Shown here: in pieces, positions 63,902-64,000 of the stretch
How positions within the stretch are numbered: the stretch's first letter is position 1
Layout: each line of letters opens with the position of its first letter
Translations under genes and position numbers: made by a program
The notes under the pieces: model-generated
The model's input: only the letters and a program-made list of their open reading frames with translations
Told to the model about the DNA's origin: nothing
Database searches by the model: none
Origin: Alcaligenaceae bacterium
Lineage (GTDB): Bacteria > Pseudomonadota > Gammaproteobacteria > Burkholderiales > Burkholderiaceae_B
DNA length: 64,000 nt
NCBI GenBank assembly: GCA_013416405.1
Contig: JACCET010000005.1
Coordinates: 265,365 to 329,364, forward strand
Reading direction: 5' to 3'

Positions 63902-64000
63902 ATAGTAGAGTAAGAGACAGGGCGTAGTCGAACTATTTCCCTGCCTCTCCTCTCCGAACCGGACGTGCACCTCTCAGCGCATCCGGCTCTCCATTTAAGC
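63902..64000 (-). mobile_element. Group II intron 3' end (domains V and VI), continuing off the window
   Basis: On the minus strand 63989-63956 is a 34-nt domain V: GAGCCGGATGCGCT, GAGA tetraloop, GGTGCACGTCCGGTTC. It has the catalytic AGC and the expected bulged stem. A stem fitting domain VI (AGAGGCAGGG pairing with CCCTGTCTCT) follows, and the intron ends with AT directly before the transposase codons. Any intron-encoded reverse transcriptase lies outside the window. Confidence 0.8.

Noticed and set aside
63743..63970. A 75-codon minus-strand frame crossing the transposase/intron junction.
   Set aside because: It is out of frame with the transposase core and runs through intron domains V and VI; no family resemblance.

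Overview
The window reads as one end of a chromosome contig from a betaproteobacterium of the order Burkholderiales, most likely family Alcaligenaceae (Bordetella/Achromobacter/Pusillimonas-like). The call rests on the housekeeping gene content, a Burkholderiales-type DUF4148 protein, a Bug-family (tripartite tricarboxylate) binding protein and the many LysR, TRAP and CoA-pathway genes. This is inference from protein families, not a database match.

Region 1 (1-14.5 kb) is core genome: the 3' part of mutS, the assimilatory sulfite reductase and siroheme set cysJ-cysI-cysG, then convergently bamC-dapA, an M50 membrane protease and a YciO-like protein, followed by a YpfJ-type zinc protease, tRNA-His with a terminator, a cold-shock protein and cardiolipin synthase. 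Region 2 (14.5-21.2 kb) is a complete malonate module on the minus strand: a GntR regulator, malonyl-CoA decarboxylase, malonyl-CoA synthetase and a three-part TRAP transporter, with a perfect 19-bp palindrome in front of the regulator and an 18-bp perfect hairpin between the binding-protein and permease genes.

Region 3 (21.3-33.7 kb) has a trans-sulfuration-type PLP enzyme, an acyltransferase, and a phosphoglycerate-transport-regulator-like locus. In that locus sixA, a periplasmic binding protein, a histidine kinase and an AAA-less NtrC-like response regulator precede an ABC transporter with a second, related binding protein; a second histidine-phosphatase-superfamily gene closes the series. 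Region 4 (33.7-45.6 kb) holds an ECF41 sigma factor with an AhpD-like partner and, downstream, an exact match to the ECF41 promoter pattern in front of a LysR gene. It continues with a DUF4148 protein, a secreted metallo-beta-lactamase-fold hydrolase, a tripartite RND efflux operon with a divergent LysR gene, and a rhodanese.

Region 5 (45.6-64 kb) looks like an acquired mosaic. It starts near a displaced tRNA 3' end and contains a decayed antitoxin, remnants of IS110, IS21 and IS3 transposases, a DUF932 fragment, a 97-bp element with 21-bp perfect terminal inverted repeats, and an Mrr-like endonuclease. It also carries two CoA-thioester catabolic gene sets. The second (52.3-63.2 kb) combines a Bug binding protein, a TauD-type oxygenase, a LysR gene, an FAD/NAD(P)-binding protein, and an IclR-headed operon of CaiB transferase, crotonase, GctA/GctB-like pair and acyl-CoA ligase. 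Three copies of one 17-bp palindrome suggest that this set is one regulon. The GctB-like subunit lacks the catalytic glutamate of true CoA-transferases, so the pair may be a hydrolase. The window ends in an IS3-family transposase gene interrupted by the 3' end of a group II intron with a recognisable domain V.
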